Positions 1 through 10,824 of a DNA stretch of 64,000 bases are shown here, piece by piece. The notes beneath the pieces are model-generated. The model searched no databases. It was not told the origin of the DNA and saw only the letters and a program-made list of their open reading frames with translations. The stretch is from Cherax quadricarinatus (Eukaryota; Arthropoda; Malacostraca; Decapoda; Parastacidae). Numbering within the stretch: the first letter of the stretch is position 1; each line of letters opens with the position of its first letter. The stretch lies in contig NC_091357.1 of NCBI RefSeq assembly GCF_038502225.1, forward strand, positions 5,055,725 to 5,119,724, in the 5' to 3' direction. The position numbers were made by a program, and so were the translations under genes.

Positions 1-324
1 CTGTCGCACAACAAATCTGTCCATAGAGCTCTGTACCTCCCGTTCCTTTACGATTTGTCTAAAATGGGCCACAACATTGTCATTGAAATAGTCAACAGCA
101 CGGCTTGCAACAGCTGTGTCAGGGTGATTTTCATCTATAAAGGTTTGCAGTTCAACCCACTGTGCACACATTTCCTTAATCTTTGAAGTAGGCACAATGG
201 ATTCCACAACTGGCATAGGCTTCTCAGGGTTAGCCCCAAACCCTTCAAAATCTTTCTTAATTTCCATACTAATTCTCACCCTTTTTACCACAGGGTTGGC
301 ACTAGAAGCTTTCTTGGGGCCCAT
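1..324 (-). CDS. Tigger/pogo-type transposase remnant, runs off window start
   Basis: Open frame from ATG at 324-322 through position 1 (108 codons, no stop). It begins MGPKKAS, a start typical of Tigger-family (TIGD-like) transposases. After about 45 residues it reads like the extreme C-terminus of those proteins: a W-x-x-L-Q-x-F-I-D-E-N-H-P-D segment, then a stretch with AVDYFNDN and AHFRQI, then MDRFVV. The helix-turn-helix DNA-binding domains and the DDE catalytic core normally between these parts are absent. I infer an internally deleted, non-catalytic derivative; whether the frame continues past position 1 cannot be seen. Family assignment is from motif recognition only. Confidence 0.6.
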   Translation of the reverse strand, partial: MGPKKASSANPVVKRVRISMEIKKDFEGFGANPEKPMPVVESIVPTSKIKEMCAQWVELQTFIDENHPDTAVASRAVDYFNDNVVAHFRQIVKEREVQSSMDRFVVRQ

Positions 325-593
325 GGTCACTTATTTTCCAGAAACAGCACCGAAAATACTGTAATAATACGAAATATTCCGAGTGTATGCTTGGATGTTA
401 CCGCGGAGGCTGGCTGGTAAACAATGGGACGGAGCGGCACATGTGAGGCTGGCTGAGGGCACATTGGACGCGTCTCGGACGAAAATCGGTATGCGGGTTT
501 TTAATCGGTATGCGGGGCAAAAATTTTGCGATAAAAGTAATCGTTATGCGGAAAAATCGCTATGCGATGCCATCGTTATGCGGGGGTCCACTG
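1..593 (-). mobile_element. Tigger/pogo-like DNA transposon, 5' end with terminal inverted repeat
   Basis: The outer end is at 593: the strand reads gcgggggtccactg and is followed by TA (594-595), the expected TA target duplication of pogo/mariner elements. The same terminus occurs in the short MITE at 30528-30716. Between the ORF and the terminus are about five spaced copies of an (a)atcgKtatgcggg motif (485-497, 503-517, 539-551, 555-566, 572-586), which could be subterminal transposase-binding sites. The element is inserted in LINE-A sequence that resumes at 596; its other end is outside the window. Confidence 0.65.
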
Positions 594-595
594 TA

Positions 596-2633
596 CTTGC
601 AACATCTGCCACATTGCTCCTCTATCCACTCTATCATATGCCTTTTCTAAATCCATAAATGCAATAAAAACTTCCCTACCTTTATCTAAATACTGTTCAC
701 ATATATGTTTCAATGTAAACACTTGATCTACACATCCCCTACCCACTCTGAAGCCTCCTTGCTCGTCCGCAATTATACATTCTGTCTTACCTCTAATTCT
801 TTCAATTATAACCCTACCGTATACTTTTCCTGGTATACTCAGTAAACTTATACCTCTATAATTTTTACAATCTCTTTTGTCCCCTTTCCCTTTATATAAA
901 GGGACTATACATGCTCTCCGCCAATCCCTAGGTACTCAACAGACTTATCCCCCTATAATTTTTGCACTCTCTTTTATCCCCTTTGCCTTTATACAAAGGA
1001 ACTATGCATGCTCTCTGCCAATCCCTAGGTACCTTACCCTCTTCCATACATTTATTAAATAATTGCACCAACCACTCCAAAACTATATCCCCACCTGCTT
1101 TTAACATTTCTATCTTTATCCCATCAATCCCAACTGCCTTACCCCCTTTCATTTTACCTACTGCCTCACGAACTTCCCCCACACTCACAACTGGCTCTTC
1201 CTCACTCCTACAAGATGTTATTCCTCCTTGCCCTATACACGAAATCACAGCTTCCCTATTTTCATCAACATTTAACAATTCCTCAAAATATTCCCTCCAT
1301 CTTCCCAATACCTCTAACTCTCCATTTAATAACTCTCCTCTCCTATTTTTAACTGACAAATCCATTTGTTCTCTAGGCTTTCTTAACTTGTTAATCTCAC
1401 TCCAAAACTTTTTCTTATTTTCAACAAAATTTGTTGATAACATCTCACCCACTCTCTCATTTGCTCTCTTTTTACATTGCTTCACCACTCTTAACCTCTC
1501 TTTTTCTCCATATACTCTTCCCTCCTTGCATCACTTCTACTTTGTAAAAACTTCTCATATGCTAACTTTTTCTCCCTTACTACTCTCTTTACATCATCAT
1601 TCCACCAATCGCTCCTCTTCCCTCCTGCACCCACTTTCCTGTAACCACAAACTTCTGCTGAACACTCTAACACTACATTTTTAATCCTATCCCATACCTC
1701 TTCGACCCCATTGCCTATGCTCTCATCAGCCCATCTATCCTCCAATAGCTGTTTATATCTTACCCTAACTGCCTCCTCTTTTAGTTTATAAACCTTCACC
1801 TCTCTCTTCCCTGATGCTTCTATTCTCCTTGTATCCCATCTACCTTTTACTCTCAGTGTAGCTACAACTAGAAAGTGATCTGATATATCAGTGGCCCCTC
1901 TATAGACATGTACATCCTGAAGTCTACTCAACAGTCTTTTATCTACCAATACATAATCCAACAAACTACTGTCATTTCCCCCTACATCATATCTTGTATA
2001 CTTATTTATCCTCTTTTTCTTAAAATATGTATTACCTATAACTAAACCCCTTTCTATACAAAGTTCAATCAAAGGGCTCCCATTATCATTTACACCTGGC
2101 ACTCCAAACTTACCTACCACACCCTCTCTAAAAGTTTCTCCTACTTTAGCATTCAGGTCCCCTACCACAATTACTCTCTCACTTGGTTCAAAGGCTCCTA
2201 TACATTCACTTAACATCTCCCAAAATCTCTCTCTCTCCTCTGCATTCCTCTCTTCTCCAGGTGCATACACGCTTATTATGACCCACTTCTCGCATCCAAC
2301 CTTTACTTTAATCCACATAATTCTTGAATTTACACATTCATATTCTCTTTTCTCCTTCCATAACTGATCATTTAACATTACTGCTACCCCTTCCTTTGCT
2401 CTAACTCTCTCAGATACTCCAGATTTAATCCCATTTATTTCCCCCCACTGAAACTCTCCTACCCCCTTCAGCTTTGTTTCGCTTAGAGCCAGGACATCCA
2501 ACTTCTTTTCATTCATAACATCAGCAATCATCTGTTTCTTGTCATCCGCACTACATCCACGCACATTTAAGCATCCCAGTTTTATAAAGTTTTTCTTCTT
2601 CTCTTTTTTAGTAAATGTATACTGAAGCTTTCT
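596..2633 (-). mobile_element. LINE-A copy 1, chimeric and 3'-truncated
   Basis: On the minus strand this matches the intact LINE-A at 37940-41543 from just upstream of its ORF into the RT palm region. It is two copies fused: 936-2633 is close to the intact copy, while 596-935 is a more diverged RT fragment. At the junction near 930-940 about 90 bp of RT sequence is repeated, and both partners share an aggtac motif there. The 5' part of the leader is missing beyond about 2633. The 3' side ends at the Tigger insertion at 593. Confidence 0.85.
936..2564 (-). pseudogene. LINE-A endonuclease/reverse transcriptase, frameshifted
   Basis: The endonuclease part (2564-1491) is the APE-type domain: it has LDVLALSETK, VVGDLNAKVG and the catalytic ISDHFLV motif, nearly residue-for-residue the same as the intact copy. 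Near 1490-1500 two GA dinucleotides present in the intact copy are missing, a net loss of 4 bp that shifts the frame. The RT part (1488-928) continues in the new frame through the GIDGIKIEML and KNYRGISLL fingers motifs and stops at the chimeric junction. It cannot encode a working polymerase, because the palm with its ADD motif is missing. High identity to the intact copy implies recent origin. Confidence 0.88.
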
Positions 2634-3146
2634 AAAAATATATTAAACCTACAAGTAAATTTTACCTGAACTTCTCTAAGTGGTTAGAATGATAAATTTT
2701 ATGAAAAACTTAAAAACCAAATTGCAGATATTTAATGGTTTATAATTTAAGACAGGAGTAAACACTGGTATGTTTGTTAGAAAACATTTTGGTCCTGGGA
2801 GCTTGATCACTTGTAGTACAGAGGTTAAAAAAATAGTATATATAGGCAGAGTGTGGGGTATGAGTGACAGTGACTTGAAAAATGACGTATATTTCAGATC
2901 ACTCAACACCATTCCGCTTGTCATGGTGTTAAAGTAACGTCGCTGTCCCCTGCAGCCCATTCTCAGACCAGGTCTTCTTGTTAGTGGACTAAGAATCAAG
3001 AAAAGCACAAATTTACATTCAAGTGGATTCTGATGTTAAGCTGAGGCGTAGAATTTACCGACTAACTAGAGGGTTTCAGAGGCTAGAACAGAGGAGTAAT
3101 CCAGTGTAAAAGCTTTTAACAGGCTTAAAATTATATTACACTTACA
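2634..3146. other. unassigned interval
   Basis: No coding potential is recognisable. Positions 2775-2815 contain a ttttggtcctgggagctt motif that resembles one arm of the foldback at 15018-15128 and a segment near 37575; it may be a remnant of the same small repeat family. Confidence 0.3.
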
Positions 3147-3270
3147 TGACAGGAAGATAGTACCTCCTCGGATGGTGGTTGTCTACCATCCTACAACCTA
3201 TGTTAAACTTTTGTATGACAGGATAGTAGTACTGTACCTCCCTAGATGACTGTTGTGTACCAACATACTA
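3147..3270 (-). repeat. tandem fragments of the LINE-A 5' terminus
   Basis: Two degenerate copies (about 3147-3199 and 3218-3270) resemble the first 60 bp of LINE-A on the minus strand, with shared words such as agtacctcc and gttgtctacc. They are head to tail at about 70-bp spacing. The similarity is visible by eye, but both copies are diverged. Confidence 0.5.
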
Positions 3271-3349
3271 CTTATCTAATATAATCTAATCTTCTATAGT
3301 CAAAAAAATTATATTGAGGCTTACAAAGCACATTAATAAACTGATCAGG

Positions 3350-3496
3350 AACTCTTCTTAAAATTAAGGCAGCACGTTGGTGGATACCTCGTTCAAGACT
3401 ATAGAGCTGAACACTTCTCAAGGCTGAGGAGATTGAACACCTGGCTCACTCTGCCTTGGTGGGAGAGCCAACATGTTTAAAAAAAAAAAAAAAATA
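3350..3496 (+). repeat. LINE-A 3' tail relic with poly(A)
   Basis: 3446-3496 reads ctctgccttggtgggagag followed by aacatgtttaaaa and an A tract. This is the same ending seen in LINE-A copies at 47282-47507 and 60700-60907. The preceding 90 bp contain gctgagg...gaacacct words like the degenerate repeat at 53860-54120. Confidence 0.55.
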
Positions 3497-3740
3497 TCCA
3501 ATACTTTTGCCGTCTTCATGTTCAGTCGCCTCTGTGTTCTACTGAAGTAGTCTACTGTGTAGGTGAACCGTTACAAGAAAAAAGAAACTAACCGTTGCAG
3601 AAAGAGAGCGGCCAGTTTCTCTAAAGTATTGAGAGAATAAGAGAAGCAGGAAATGGAGTAGACTCTGGAAGCATCAGTACCTCTGTTCCTCCTCTGTAAA
3701 CATCTCTGTGCTTAATTGTTCACTTAAGGAATATGAAGGT
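3497..3740. other. unassigned interval
   Basis: No gene, RNA or repeat recognised on either strand. Confidence 0.3.
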
Positions 3741-4075
3741 AGACAGTAATGTACGTGATGTGCCGAGGTATTTTATTAACAAAAACAAAATACCAGTCAG
3801 TAAATACAGTACATGAAATATGCTTGCAACAGATAATTGCAGATATACCAAATCCAATTGTATTCCTGTTAACCTTTTTGGACCTAGTCACCAGGCTTTT
3901 TCTGTATCAATAAGCTCTTGCACTACCCTCTACCCTGTGCTGTATGACCCTTGTAGGTTCAGTGTTTCTTTTTTATAATAATATAGATCTTGTAGACGGC
4001 GTGCACAAGCTAGCCACTACAGCAGCAAAATTTAAAAATCTTGATCCAAGGAACTTCACTTTTCTTTCCCTTAAG
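3741..4075 (+). repeat. interspersed repeat shared with 14745-14935
   Basis: Both intervals contain a cctgttaacc(c)ttttgg segment, a ctcttg(c/a)(a/g)ctacc segment and an end reading aaactagccac..cggcaaaatctaaaaatct. The 3' end with short aatct repeats resembles a non-LTR element terminus, but no coding part is visible. 3925-3985 within it is a SINE-like tail (ctgtatgacccttgtaggtt then ataataata). Confidence 0.45.
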
Positions 4076-4079
4076 GTTG

Positions 4080-4370
4080 ATTTGTTCAGGTTTTTAATTT
4101 GAGTGTTAGCCACCCAGGATAACCCAAGAAAGTCAGTGCGTCATCGAGGACTTTTATTTCCATTGAGGTCCTTCAGTCTTGTCCCCCCAGAATGCCACCC
4201 AAATCAGTCGACTAACACCCAGGTACTTACCTACTGCTAGGTGAACAGGGACAGCAAGTGTAAGGAAACATGCCCAACATTTCCACCTGCGCCGGGAACT
4301 GAACTATGGACAGTGTATGAAGTAAGTGCATTTCTTAACAAGCCACAGGGTACCCCCTAGTGATGTATGA
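4080..4370 (+). repeat. SINE-like repeat with gttagccacccaggata motif
   Basis: The word gttagccacccaggata followed by gtgcgtcat recurs at 51830-51925, and both are followed by tttccattg. The distal part (4190-4350) contains aggtacttacctactgctag, gtgaacagggacagcaagtg and ccgggaactgaac; the last resembles a tRNA-type B box on the opposite strand. This pattern is familiar from decapod intergenic DNA. Exact ends are uncertain. Confidence 0.45.
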
Positions 4371-4411
4371 GCCCTATGTATTGAGTTTTCCCCTATATGT
4401 AATTATAGGGT

Positions 4412-4604
4412 AGGCAGGGGAGGGGAACCTGCGGCCTTCTGAATGAATGAATTTTTTTTTTTTTTAGTTATATAATAATGAACTTTTCATGAAATAATCA
4501 ACATTTTGCAATATATCTAATAAAAATATCTTGAATGTGGCTTTAGTAGATTACAGCTAACTTCATTGTGGCCTTCCAACATAAAAAGGTTCCCCACCCC
4601 CACC
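4412..4604. repeat. possible hAT-like MITE relic
   Basis: The ends are imperfect inverted repeats: ggggaacctgcggccttc near 4420 and the complement of ggggaaccttt...ggaaggcc near 4570-4600. AT-rich DNA lies between them. The (g)ggaacctgcggcc terminus resembles hAT-type MITEs. No clear 8-bp target duplication was found. Confidence 0.35.
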
Positions 4605-5312
4605 TCTTCAAGGGGGGCTCCTTGGCATGGTGAAGAGGCTCTTGGTCTGAGGAATTAGACCTGTTGGTCTCCTTCCTCAGACAAAACCTAATTACCCCCC
4701 AATCCCCCCTTTCCCCATCCTCCCTTTTTCCTTTCCTCCTCCTTCCCCTTGTCCCTCCCTTATTCCTTTCCTCTTTTTAAAAAGCCTTTGGGATTCTTCC
4801 CACAGGCCTACTGGTTCCTAGGCATGGGAAAGGGTACCGGGGTCAATCCCATTCCATTGAGTTTCTTGGCGGTGGTGTAGTTTGCCGTGGAATCTGGATC
4901 GCCTGGGGATATCCCATTCCCTCTCTGGTCTTCCGGGGGATGGCTTTGGGTGTCTTTCAGGCGACTGGTGTATCTGGAGGCCACCTTTCGGATTCCGGGG
5001 GTGGTGGTCAAAGGAAGTATGCTTTGTGGCGGATATCCGGCCGCCCTCTCTCTTGTCCACCAAGGTAGCTTGGCAGATGTGAGGTTGCTATCCTGGATTG
5101 CTGGTTTACTGGCATGAAGGGTAGGGTATGGAATGGGTTCTATGCTGCATCTGCACTACTTGCAGTGTTGAGGTCCTCTTGGGCGCGGAGGGTGATTTCT
5201 GGCCCTTACATTCCTCCTGGGAACTATTCCTCCCAGTTCCCCCTTCTTCTTTTTTTTGTTTTTCTTTTCTTTTTTTTTTTCTTAAAAACAAAAAGAAAGA
5301 AGTAACCTAACA

Positions 5313-7205
5313 ATGGAAGCCCTAGTCCATGAACCTGCTACCTCCGGGCCCCTTATTGATACCGCACCCCGTTCTGACCCTGCCTCGTTTTTTGACCACT
5401 CTTTGGACACTCCTGATGCCCCTGTACCTCTTGCTGGTGCTGTTTCATCACCGATTTGTCTGACCTCCGCCCTCCTTTGACTATGCTTCCGGCCTTTCCC
5501 TCTATGGTCCGGCAATTTTCGAATCGCCAGCCCGTCCCACGTCGGACCAACTCTGGTCCCACTTCTAAATACCAATGACAATCTCCTGATGATATTATTT
5601 CGTTACCTTCCCATTCTACTCGGAAAAGACTGACACGTCATGCACTCCCTCTCCACGCTCAGTTTCGGACCACACAATGGACTAAATTCTTTACTTTACG
5701 ACGAACTTCTTCTATTGCCTATCTTTCTGACCATAGTATTGACAAAGCGCTCCTACGCCATGTTGGTAGAGATACTTCATTTCATGCTCTCAAGCGGTAT
5801 GTGCATAGTCACTGTCCAGAATGCTACCCAAGCTCATGATCTTTCTCTCCTTTCACATATCGATACTATTCCTATCACTATTGAAAAACATCATTCTCTC
5901 AATTCTTGTAGTGGTACTGTCATTCTGCCCCATACCATAGTCCAACAGAATTTCCAGACATGTGGCAATGACATTCTTGAACAGCTGGAACTCCAGGATC
6001 TCCCAATCCTCAAAGTAGACACAGCCTTCCTGCCGTGGGCGGAGACGATACCCTTGCAATGTGGCTCAATTAACTTTCGACAGCCATGAACTCCCGTCCT
6101 CTGTTTATGTCGCAGGACATGGGTTACAAGTTTGAAAGGTGATCCCTACACCGCAACAGTGTAGAAATTGCTGGTGATTTGGTCACCCAGCAAAATATTG
6201 CAGGTCTGTAGCCGAATGCCCAGTCTGTGGTGCCGACGACCATTCTAATACGTCGTGCAGTCGACCTCCCTCTTGCCTTAATTGTCACGAGGCTCACCCT
6301 TCCTACTCTCGCCGTTGCCAGGTCTACTTAAATGAGCATGAAATCCGTTGCCTCAAAGAAGCAGAAGGTCTCCCTTATGCTATGGCAGTTTCTCATCTCT
6401 GCCTCCAAGGGAGATTACCCCATGTTTCTTATTCTTGTGTTTCAAAATGTCCCCCCACTTCTGGGGTCCCATCTTCCGCAGCCTCCTCTGTTGTTACCCC
6501 TCCCATAGTCACTCCTGTATCTAATTCTTTTGCTGTCCTGGGCTCAGACATCCCTACTTCAACACTTCAGTCTGTTCTGACATCTTCAAGTTCTCACTCA
6601 CAAACCCGTGTCGACAAGATCTCGTACGACACCTTCTACCAATCGCCCCTCTACTTCTCAGAAGTCCAAAAAATCCCCTTTGCTCAAATCTTCCTTGCCC
6701 CCTCCTTCCCTTCTTCCGAGCCCACATTTTACCTTTCCAGTCTCTGTACATGGTTCTTTCCCTCTCACTGGCTCCGTTACAACTGTGGAGGTTCACCCCC
6801 CTTCCTCGTTCTGTGCCTCCCTCCCTTGTCCCCTCCCAAGTCTCTCCCTCTTCTGCCGCCTCCTAGGTTTCTGCCTCTTCTGTCCCCTCCCACACTTCTT
6901 CTCCAGTTCCCAACACGCTTTTGTCAACCCCTACTTTAGTATAGTCCATTACTGCCCCAATCTTTACTCACGCTCCTCCTATCTTCAATATTGTCTCCCA
7001 TACGTCTTTGAATTCAGAAACACTTGATGCTATTTCAGAATATATTGCAGAGACTAAACCTTCAATGGACACTGATCCATCTCCTGTTCCTTCTCTTCCC
7101 TCTCCTCCTCCACAACTCCATTCTTCGCAACGCTCCGTTCCTTCGCTGCTTGAACATCTTCTGATGCCACCGCACGTTGACTTTTCTAACCCCTCTAGTT
7201 CGTAA
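5313..7205 (+). pseudogene. LINE-B ORF1, gag-like protein with CCHC zinc knuckles
   Basis: ATG at 5313 opens a frame that is soon lost; later segments are in different frames. In 5640-5830 translated pieces read like a basic gag region. About 6170-6330 encodes tandem knuckles, including CPVCGADDHSNTSC and CLNCHEAHPSYSRRC (C-x2-C-x4-H-x4/5-C). This array binds RNA in ORF1 proteins of Jockey/I-type LINEs. A Ser/Pro-rich tail follows and ends at a TAA at 7203-7205, 44 bp before the ORF2 ATG. Frameshifts and stops mean no functional protein. Confidence 0.65.
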
Positions 7206-7249
7206 GTGCCCTTCCCTATGGATTCCTGGTATTTTCCTCATTGCCAATC

Positions 7250-10190
7250 ATGGCCTATTTACAGTGGAATATCCGCAGCCTCGGGTAATCTGGGTAAGCT
7301 TCAGATGTTGCTTTCCAGGTTTTTTCCTGTTGGTGTTTGCTTACAAGAACCAAAATTACACTCGGCTGTTTTCCAACCTATCTCAGGCTATAATTTATTG
7401 TATTCTTCGGATCCTTTCTCAGATGGGACCTTTAATGAAAGTGCCCTTCTTCTATGCAATATTCCGTACTGTCAACTATTATACCTCGCTGCATTACACT
7501 GCAGCCCGTATCCACTTGAATAAGTGGTTTACAATATGTTCTTTATATCTCTCTCCTTCTCGGGCATTTTCTATCCCAGATTTTGCCTTGTTTCATCCTT
7601 ACCACCACTACTTCTGTTACTTGGCGATTTTAATGCCCCCATTTCCTCTGGGGGGGGGGTCTCATTGTGACTCACGTGGCATCCAGTGGGAGGCTTTTCT
7701 CCCTCTCACTCCCTCCATGTTTTAAATACAGGTACTCCCACCCATTTTGATCCTCGTACTCATACTCTCTCTTGCATCGATCTATCAGTCTGCTCTTCCT
7801 CCACTGCACTAGACTTCGCCTGGTCTGTTCTACCAGACTTACATGACAGCAATCATTTTCCAATCATTCTTACTTCTTCATATTCACCACCTGATCAAAT
7901 TGCCCTCGCTGGCAATTTGATCAGGCAAATTGGGACCTTTACTCGCAACTCACTGCTTTTAGTGAGGTTCCTTCTTCATTCTCCATTGCTGAGCTCCTAT
8001 ACCTCTTCTCGACGTCAGTTTTAACCGCAGCTTCTCATTCTATACCCCAAACCCCAGGCAGGCAATCTCAGAAGTGCGTGCCTTGGTGGTCTCCTGCTTG
8101 TGCTCATGCAGTACGTTTGAAACGCGCTGCATGGGGTAGGTACCGGTACAATAGAACCGATGAGAGACTTCTTGATTTTAAGCAGAAGCGTGCGGTCGCT
8201 CGCCGTGTCATCCGTGACACTAAACGCACTTGCTGGCGAGATTGTTTCCACCATCACCTCTGCTTCCTCTGAGTGCAGTCTGGAAAAAAGTGAGGAAATT
8301 GAGTGGTGAATACTCTCCTGACCTGGCTCCTGTTCTACGGGTCGCCAGTGTTGATATAGCAAACCCTCTTGATGTTGCCATTGAAATTGGCACTCATCTG
8401 GTACGTATTTCCCGGGTGCTCCATCTATGCCCCTCGTTTCTTTCCTCAAAGTCTGCCAGAGAGTTAGTACCCTTGGACTTTTCTTCTCTCAGAGAAGAAC
8501 AGTATAATGTGCCTTTTACACTTCGGGAACTGGGGGAAACACACTCAGCTTGCCGATCATCGGCAGCTGGGCCTGACAACATTCATATTCGGATGTTACA
8601 ACATTTACATCAGTCAGCCCTTGTAGTCCTCTTACACCTCTTCAATCTTATTTGGTCACAAGGAGTTCTTTCCCAGCTGTGGAAATCTGCCATTGTTTTC
8701 CCTTTCCGCAAGCCGGGTACTACGGGACATGATGCCTCCCACTATCGTCCCATTGCACTTACTAGTGCAGTTTGCAAAGTGATGGAACGTCTGGTAAATC
8801 GACATTTAATGTGGTATTTAGACACACAAGAGTCTCTCCACTAGTCAATATGGCTTTCTTAAGGGCCGATCTACCATACACCCCTTACTACGCTTGGATA
8901 CATATGTTCGTAATGCCTTTGCAAATAACCACTCAGTTATTGCCATATTTTTTGACCTTGAGAAGGCATATGACACAACTTAGAGGTATAATATTTTGGT
9001 CCAAGCCCACTCCTTAGGCCTCCGAGGCAATCTACCATCCTTCCTTAAGAACTTTTTAACTGACAGACATTTCTGTGTTCGAGTCAATAATGTGCTCTCC
9101 CCGGACTTTGTCCAAGCTGAAGGTGTCCCTCCCCTCAAGGAAGGTTCCTTGATGTTGGTGAGGGGCTCTTGATTTAGGGAATTGGATCTGTGCTCCAGTT
9201 CCCCGAATTAAGCCTGAATGCCTTCCACATATCCCCCCCCCAGGCGCTGTATAATCCTCCGGGTTTAGCGCTTCCCCCTTGATTATAATAATAATAATAA
9301 TGAAGGTGTCCCTCAGGGATATGTTCTGAGCACAACACTTTTTCTCCTTGCTATAAATGACTTGGCCTCTGTTCTTCCATCCAATATTTGCTCATCATTC
9401 TATGTAAATGACTTTGCTATTGCTTGTGCAGGTGCTGACTGTCACCTCATTACAGTTTCTTTCCAGCATGCGGTCGACCGTGTTTCCAATTGGGCCACCA
9501 TGCATGGGTTTAAATTTTCCAGTACCAAAACTCGCCAAATTACTTTCACTAGACACACTGTCATCTCCGATCATCCTTTGTACCTCTATGGCTTCCGTAT
9601 CCCTGAACGTGATAGTCAGGTTTCTAGGCCTTCTCTTTGACCGTAGGTTATCCTGGAAACCTCACATTACCTCTCTGAAGGCAACTTGTCACAGCCGGCT
9701 GAACCTTCTTAAAACCCTTGCTCATCTTTCGTGGGGAGCTGATAGTCGAACTCCCCTTCTCCTCCATTCAGCCCTCATTTTATCGAAACTCTTATGGTTA
9801 CCAGATCTATTCAGCGGCCTCTCCTGCTACTCTCTCTAGCCTTAACCCCATCCATCACCAGGTATTACGTTTATGCCTTGGTGCTTTTCGCTCTTCCCCT
9901 GTTGAGAGCCTCTTTGCAGAAGCGAATGTTCCATCCTTGTCTGATTGCCATGATGCCCATTGCCTTCGCTACTACGTACGCTCTCACGATCTCTGCACTC
10001 CTTCCATTTATAGAATGGTCACCGATATTAGTAGACATTCATTATTTGTTCGCTGCCCCTGTTTGCTCTGTCCTTTCTCTCTTCGCCTACATTCGCTCTT
10101 GTCTTCCCTACTGTTACCACCTTTATATGTTCATGTAGCATCTCACTTTTCCCTACCCCCATAGGAAGTTCCAGCTGTTCGGGTCTGTTC
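7250..10190 (+). pseudogene. LINE-B ORF2, endonuclease and reverse transcriptase remnant
   Basis: Begins MAYLQWNIRSLG, an APE endonuclease start with the catalytic Asn; CLQEPKL (the metal-binding Glu region) follows. Near 7620 LLLGDFNAP is split by a G-run. RT motifs appear in order: SAAGPDNIHIRML (8550-8610), HYRPIALTSAVCKVMERL (8740-8790), FFDLEKAYDT (near 8950) and EGVPQGYVLS (9302-9335). In the palm the catalytic box is degraded to FYVNDFA, where FYADD-like residues would be expected. Thumb-like sequence (RFLGLLFDRRLSWKPHI) ends near 10190. Multiple frameshifts separate these pieces, so this is a dead copy. Confidence 0.72.
9132..9301 (+). mobile_element. SINE with (TAA)n tail, 13-bp target-site duplication
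   Basis: A 170-bp insertion in LINE-B RT flanked by perfect direct repeats gaaggtgtccctc (9119-9131 and 9302-9314). It runs from ccctcaaggaaggttcc through gaggggctcttgat, a C-run and gcgctgtataatcc, then gggtttagcgcttcccc, and ends in (ATA/TAA)n. The same body recurs at 12225-12365 and 13437-13497, with older relics elsewhere, so the family boundaries are defined by this clean insertion. I see no convincing A/B box pair and cannot say which RNA it derives from. Confidence 0.85.
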
Positions 10191-10196
10191 TTTCTC

Positions 10197-10270
10197 ACTC
10201 TCAACTAAGCGCTAAACCACCAGGGTCATACAGCAGCATTTTATGGAAGAGGATCCAAGGGCCCTATGGT
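10197..10270 (-). repeat. SINE fragment
   Basis: Reads aagcgctaaaccaccagg then gtcatacagcag and ends with aggatccaagg, the inverse of the SINE body defined at 9132-9301. It abuts the truncated end of LINE-B. Confidence 0.6.
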
Positions 10271-10567
10271 AACAGACCGGGCTGTGGGGGCATTGACCCT
10301 CAAAACCCTCAACATGTCTCCAGACAATAAGCAGGCAGGGGTTTTATTGTGTTATACTTTGCTCCTAACCTTCTGGGTTAATAACCCGAATAAGTCATCC
10401 GTACAGTTAACTCTCGAGGAAAGATAACTCTATTTCCTGGACATCAAAATAATCGCAAGAACATAAACTAAAAACTCAGCAGGAGCCGTTGAGGTTCGAT
10501 CCAAAGGAAGAGTGTAAGTTCCTTTATCAGACAGGAATGTAAATATATTTATGTACAGGTACATATA
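10271..10567. other. unassigned interval
   Basis: No gene recognised. A gggctgtgggggcattgaccc stretch at its start resembles the CR1-C 3' end, and a gataagtca.ccgtacag word also occurs near 11850. Confidence 0.3.
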
Positions 10568-10760
10568 AGTACAATTATCTGGAGTTTACCTGGAGAGAGT
10601 ACCGGGGGTCAATGCCCCCGCGGCCTGGTCTGTGACCAGGCCTCCTGGTGGATCAGAGCCTGATCAACCAGGCTGTTGCTGCTGGCTGCACGCAAACCAA
10701 CGTACGAGCCACAGCCCGGCTGATCAGGAACTGACTTTAGGTGCTTGTCCAGAAATAGTC
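10568..10760 (-). mobile_element. CR1-C 3'-end fragment
   Basis: Starts ctggagtttacctggagag and continues through cctcctggtggatcagagcc and the tacgagccacagcccggctg stretch. This is the 3' end of the CR1-like LINE whose coding part is seen at 21953-22767, so the element lies on the minus strand. It breaks near 10755 after gtgcttgtccag. Confidence 0.8.
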
Positions 10761-10824
10761 AAGGGTTCACTTTGTATATTTCCCCCGATATCGGCCAGTA
10801 AGGGGGTTCTTGATGCAAGGATTT

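Larger units (their letters stand above)
4605..10196 (+). mobile_element. LINE-B, decayed gag+pol non-LTR retrotransposon (I/Jockey-like)
   Basis: About 5.6 kb: a pyrimidine-rich leader (4605-5312), a gag-type ORF1 with zinc knuckles (5313-7205), then an ORF2 with endonuclease and RT (7250 to about 10190). Many frame changes make it non-functional. It is interrupted at 9132-9301 by a SINE and cut off at about 10196, where a RNase H domain would be expected in I-type elements. Related gag fragments lie at 15130-15328 and 18028-18560. Confidence 0.75.

Noticed and set aside
962..1684. A 240-codon plus-strand frame
   Set aside because: It lies antisense to the LINE-A endonuclease/RT; the Leu/Ser/Thr-rich translation is what an antisense frame of this AG-rich gene gives. 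The same applies to 39979-39293.
6382..6939. A Pro/Ser-rich 185-codon frame as an independent gene
   Set aside because: It is part of the Ser/Pro-rich tail of the LINE-B gag ORF, in shifted frames.
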